From SZUA-37 sp964472525 (GTDB lineage Bacteria > Pseudomonadota > Gammaproteobacteria > UBA6429 > Thiohalophilaceae): a DNA stretch of 64,000 nt. Position numbers and translations under genes: made by a program. Numbering within the stretch: the first letter of the stretch is position 1; every line of letters starts with the position of its first letter. The notes beneath the pieces are model-generated. The model saw only the letters and a program-made list of their open reading frames with translations, was not told where the DNA came from and searched no databases. Below are positions 63,489 through 64,000 of this stretch, in pieces. The stretch lies in assembly GCA_964472525.1 (NCBI GenBank), contig CAYYLL010000005.1, forward strand, positions 69,447 through 133,446. The letters are read 5' to 3'.

Positions 63489-64000
63489 GTTACTTATCTT
63501 CTTTATTTATTTATTTAAAGCTATTTATTTCACCACTTTCATGATGACACAGCCAGGTTTTCGATTTACCCTGGTCAGGGGGGACGTTTTAACCATCTAC
63601 CCCCCTTTTATCTTCATTGACTAAAATCAGAAAACCAGCAATTTCCCACTTTCTGATTTCAACCATAACCTGCTATTACTCGTCTTTCTTCAGAAACATC
63701 TATACTTATAGCGGCCACCAGATAAATACTTTAAATTATAAGAGTGAAAAAGACAGAATATTTACGACTTCACTGAAGTTTATCCAGTTCCCACCTCCTT
63801 GTTTAAGCCGTAAAAAAGCGAAAAAGGGGGCGGTGTGTACATCCCTTAGTTTGACGGATACTTTTAATCTGAGGTAAAAAGCCTTAAAAAAGTGTCCCAT
63901 GATGAGAACACGTGGGCCAGAACATGCATGTAAGTGGGGGCAGAACCTGACGGATCCCCACGAATTTCCTCATAAATCCCCCGCGTATTCATTATTAATA
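63489..64000. other. Terminal non-coding region
   Basis: A 512-base stretch after the start of the membrane sensor gene, without a convincing gene. An 86-codon frame (63617-63877) has no domain or ribosome site and is rejected. It contains a 10-bp inverted repeat (63624-63659) and GTGGGG...CCCCAC (63934-63961). C-rich and G-rich patches differ from the AT-rich gaps elsewhere. Confidence 0.5.
63624..63659. repeat. Inverted repeat (10-bp stem)
   Basis: AAATCAGAAA (63624-63633) and TTTCTGATTT (63650-63659) are perfect inverted repeats around 16 bases. There is no T-run for a terminator; the role is unknown. Confidence 0.55.

Noticed and set aside
63617..63877. 86-codon frame near the window end
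   Set aside because: No ribosome site, no recognisable domain; it covers the inverted repeat and C-rich patches.
1..64000. tRNA, rRNA, CRISPR arrays and intact insertion sequences
   Set aside because: None could be recognised by reading the gaps between genes; small RNAs cannot be excluded without a covariance-model search.

Overview
The window looks like the chromosome of a low-GC gammaproteobacterium. DbpA, an RluA-type pseudouridine synthase, FeoABC, a SelO remnant and the style of the GGDEF/EAL proteins all fit that class. A delta-class carbonic anhydrase, a SulP anion transporter and arsenosugar-type arsenic genes would suit an aquatic, possibly autotrophic or sulfur-oxidising relative, but nothing here fixes the genus. 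No rRNA, tRNA, CRISPR array or intact insertion sequence was seen.

Layout. 1-6459 (+): a Bat (aerotolerance-type) operon: MoxR ATPase (5' end cut by the window edge), DUF58, a DUF4381-like protein, two von Willebrand A proteins (the second fused to TPRs) and BatD. 6434-8144 (-): a DUF1178 protein and an ExeA-like ATPase fused to an FHA domain. 8366-11806 (-): an arsenosugar-type operon (ArsS, ArsM, two glycosyltransferases), in which the first glycosyltransferase has no ordinary start codon. 12032-15852: small hypothetical proteins, RluA, a lipoprotein hydrolase and DbpA. 15993-34880: a sugar-phosphate and glycogen supercluster (glk, pgi, pgm, glgP, malQ, a GH57 enzyme, glgC, glgB, glgA, a SAP-domain protein, pgl, zwf, gnd). 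Together these make glycogen from glucose-1-phosphate via ADP-glucose, break it down again, and send glucose-6-phosphate into the oxidative pentose phosphate route.

35158-44999: a TauD-like dioxygenase, a Sel1-repeat protein with a SulP transporter, a possible outer-membrane protein, a delta-type carbonic anhydrase, a decayed selO, and a membrane protein/lipoprotein pair of unknown role. 45178-48125: a Fur-type promoter and feoABC. 48333-58544 (-): nine tightly packed genes for a branched signalling system: two histidine kinases, four proteins with receiver domains (one with GGDEF-EAL, one with a degenerate HD-GYP domain, one with PAS, one alone), a small HD-GYP-associated-type domain protein, an HDOD protein and a PhnD-like binding protein. 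58720-60671: a helix-turn-helix gene remnant with palindromes, then a Y-family DNA polymerase abutting a very short SRAP-like protein, preceded by a GTTC-N7-GTTC direct repeat. 60804-63449 (-): a membrane PAS-GGDEF-EAL protein. The last 500 bases hold no convincing gene.

The best candidates for something new are the nine-gene signalling operon, the ArsM/glycosyltransferase junction, and the Y-polymerase/mini-SRAP pair with its unusual upstream repeat.
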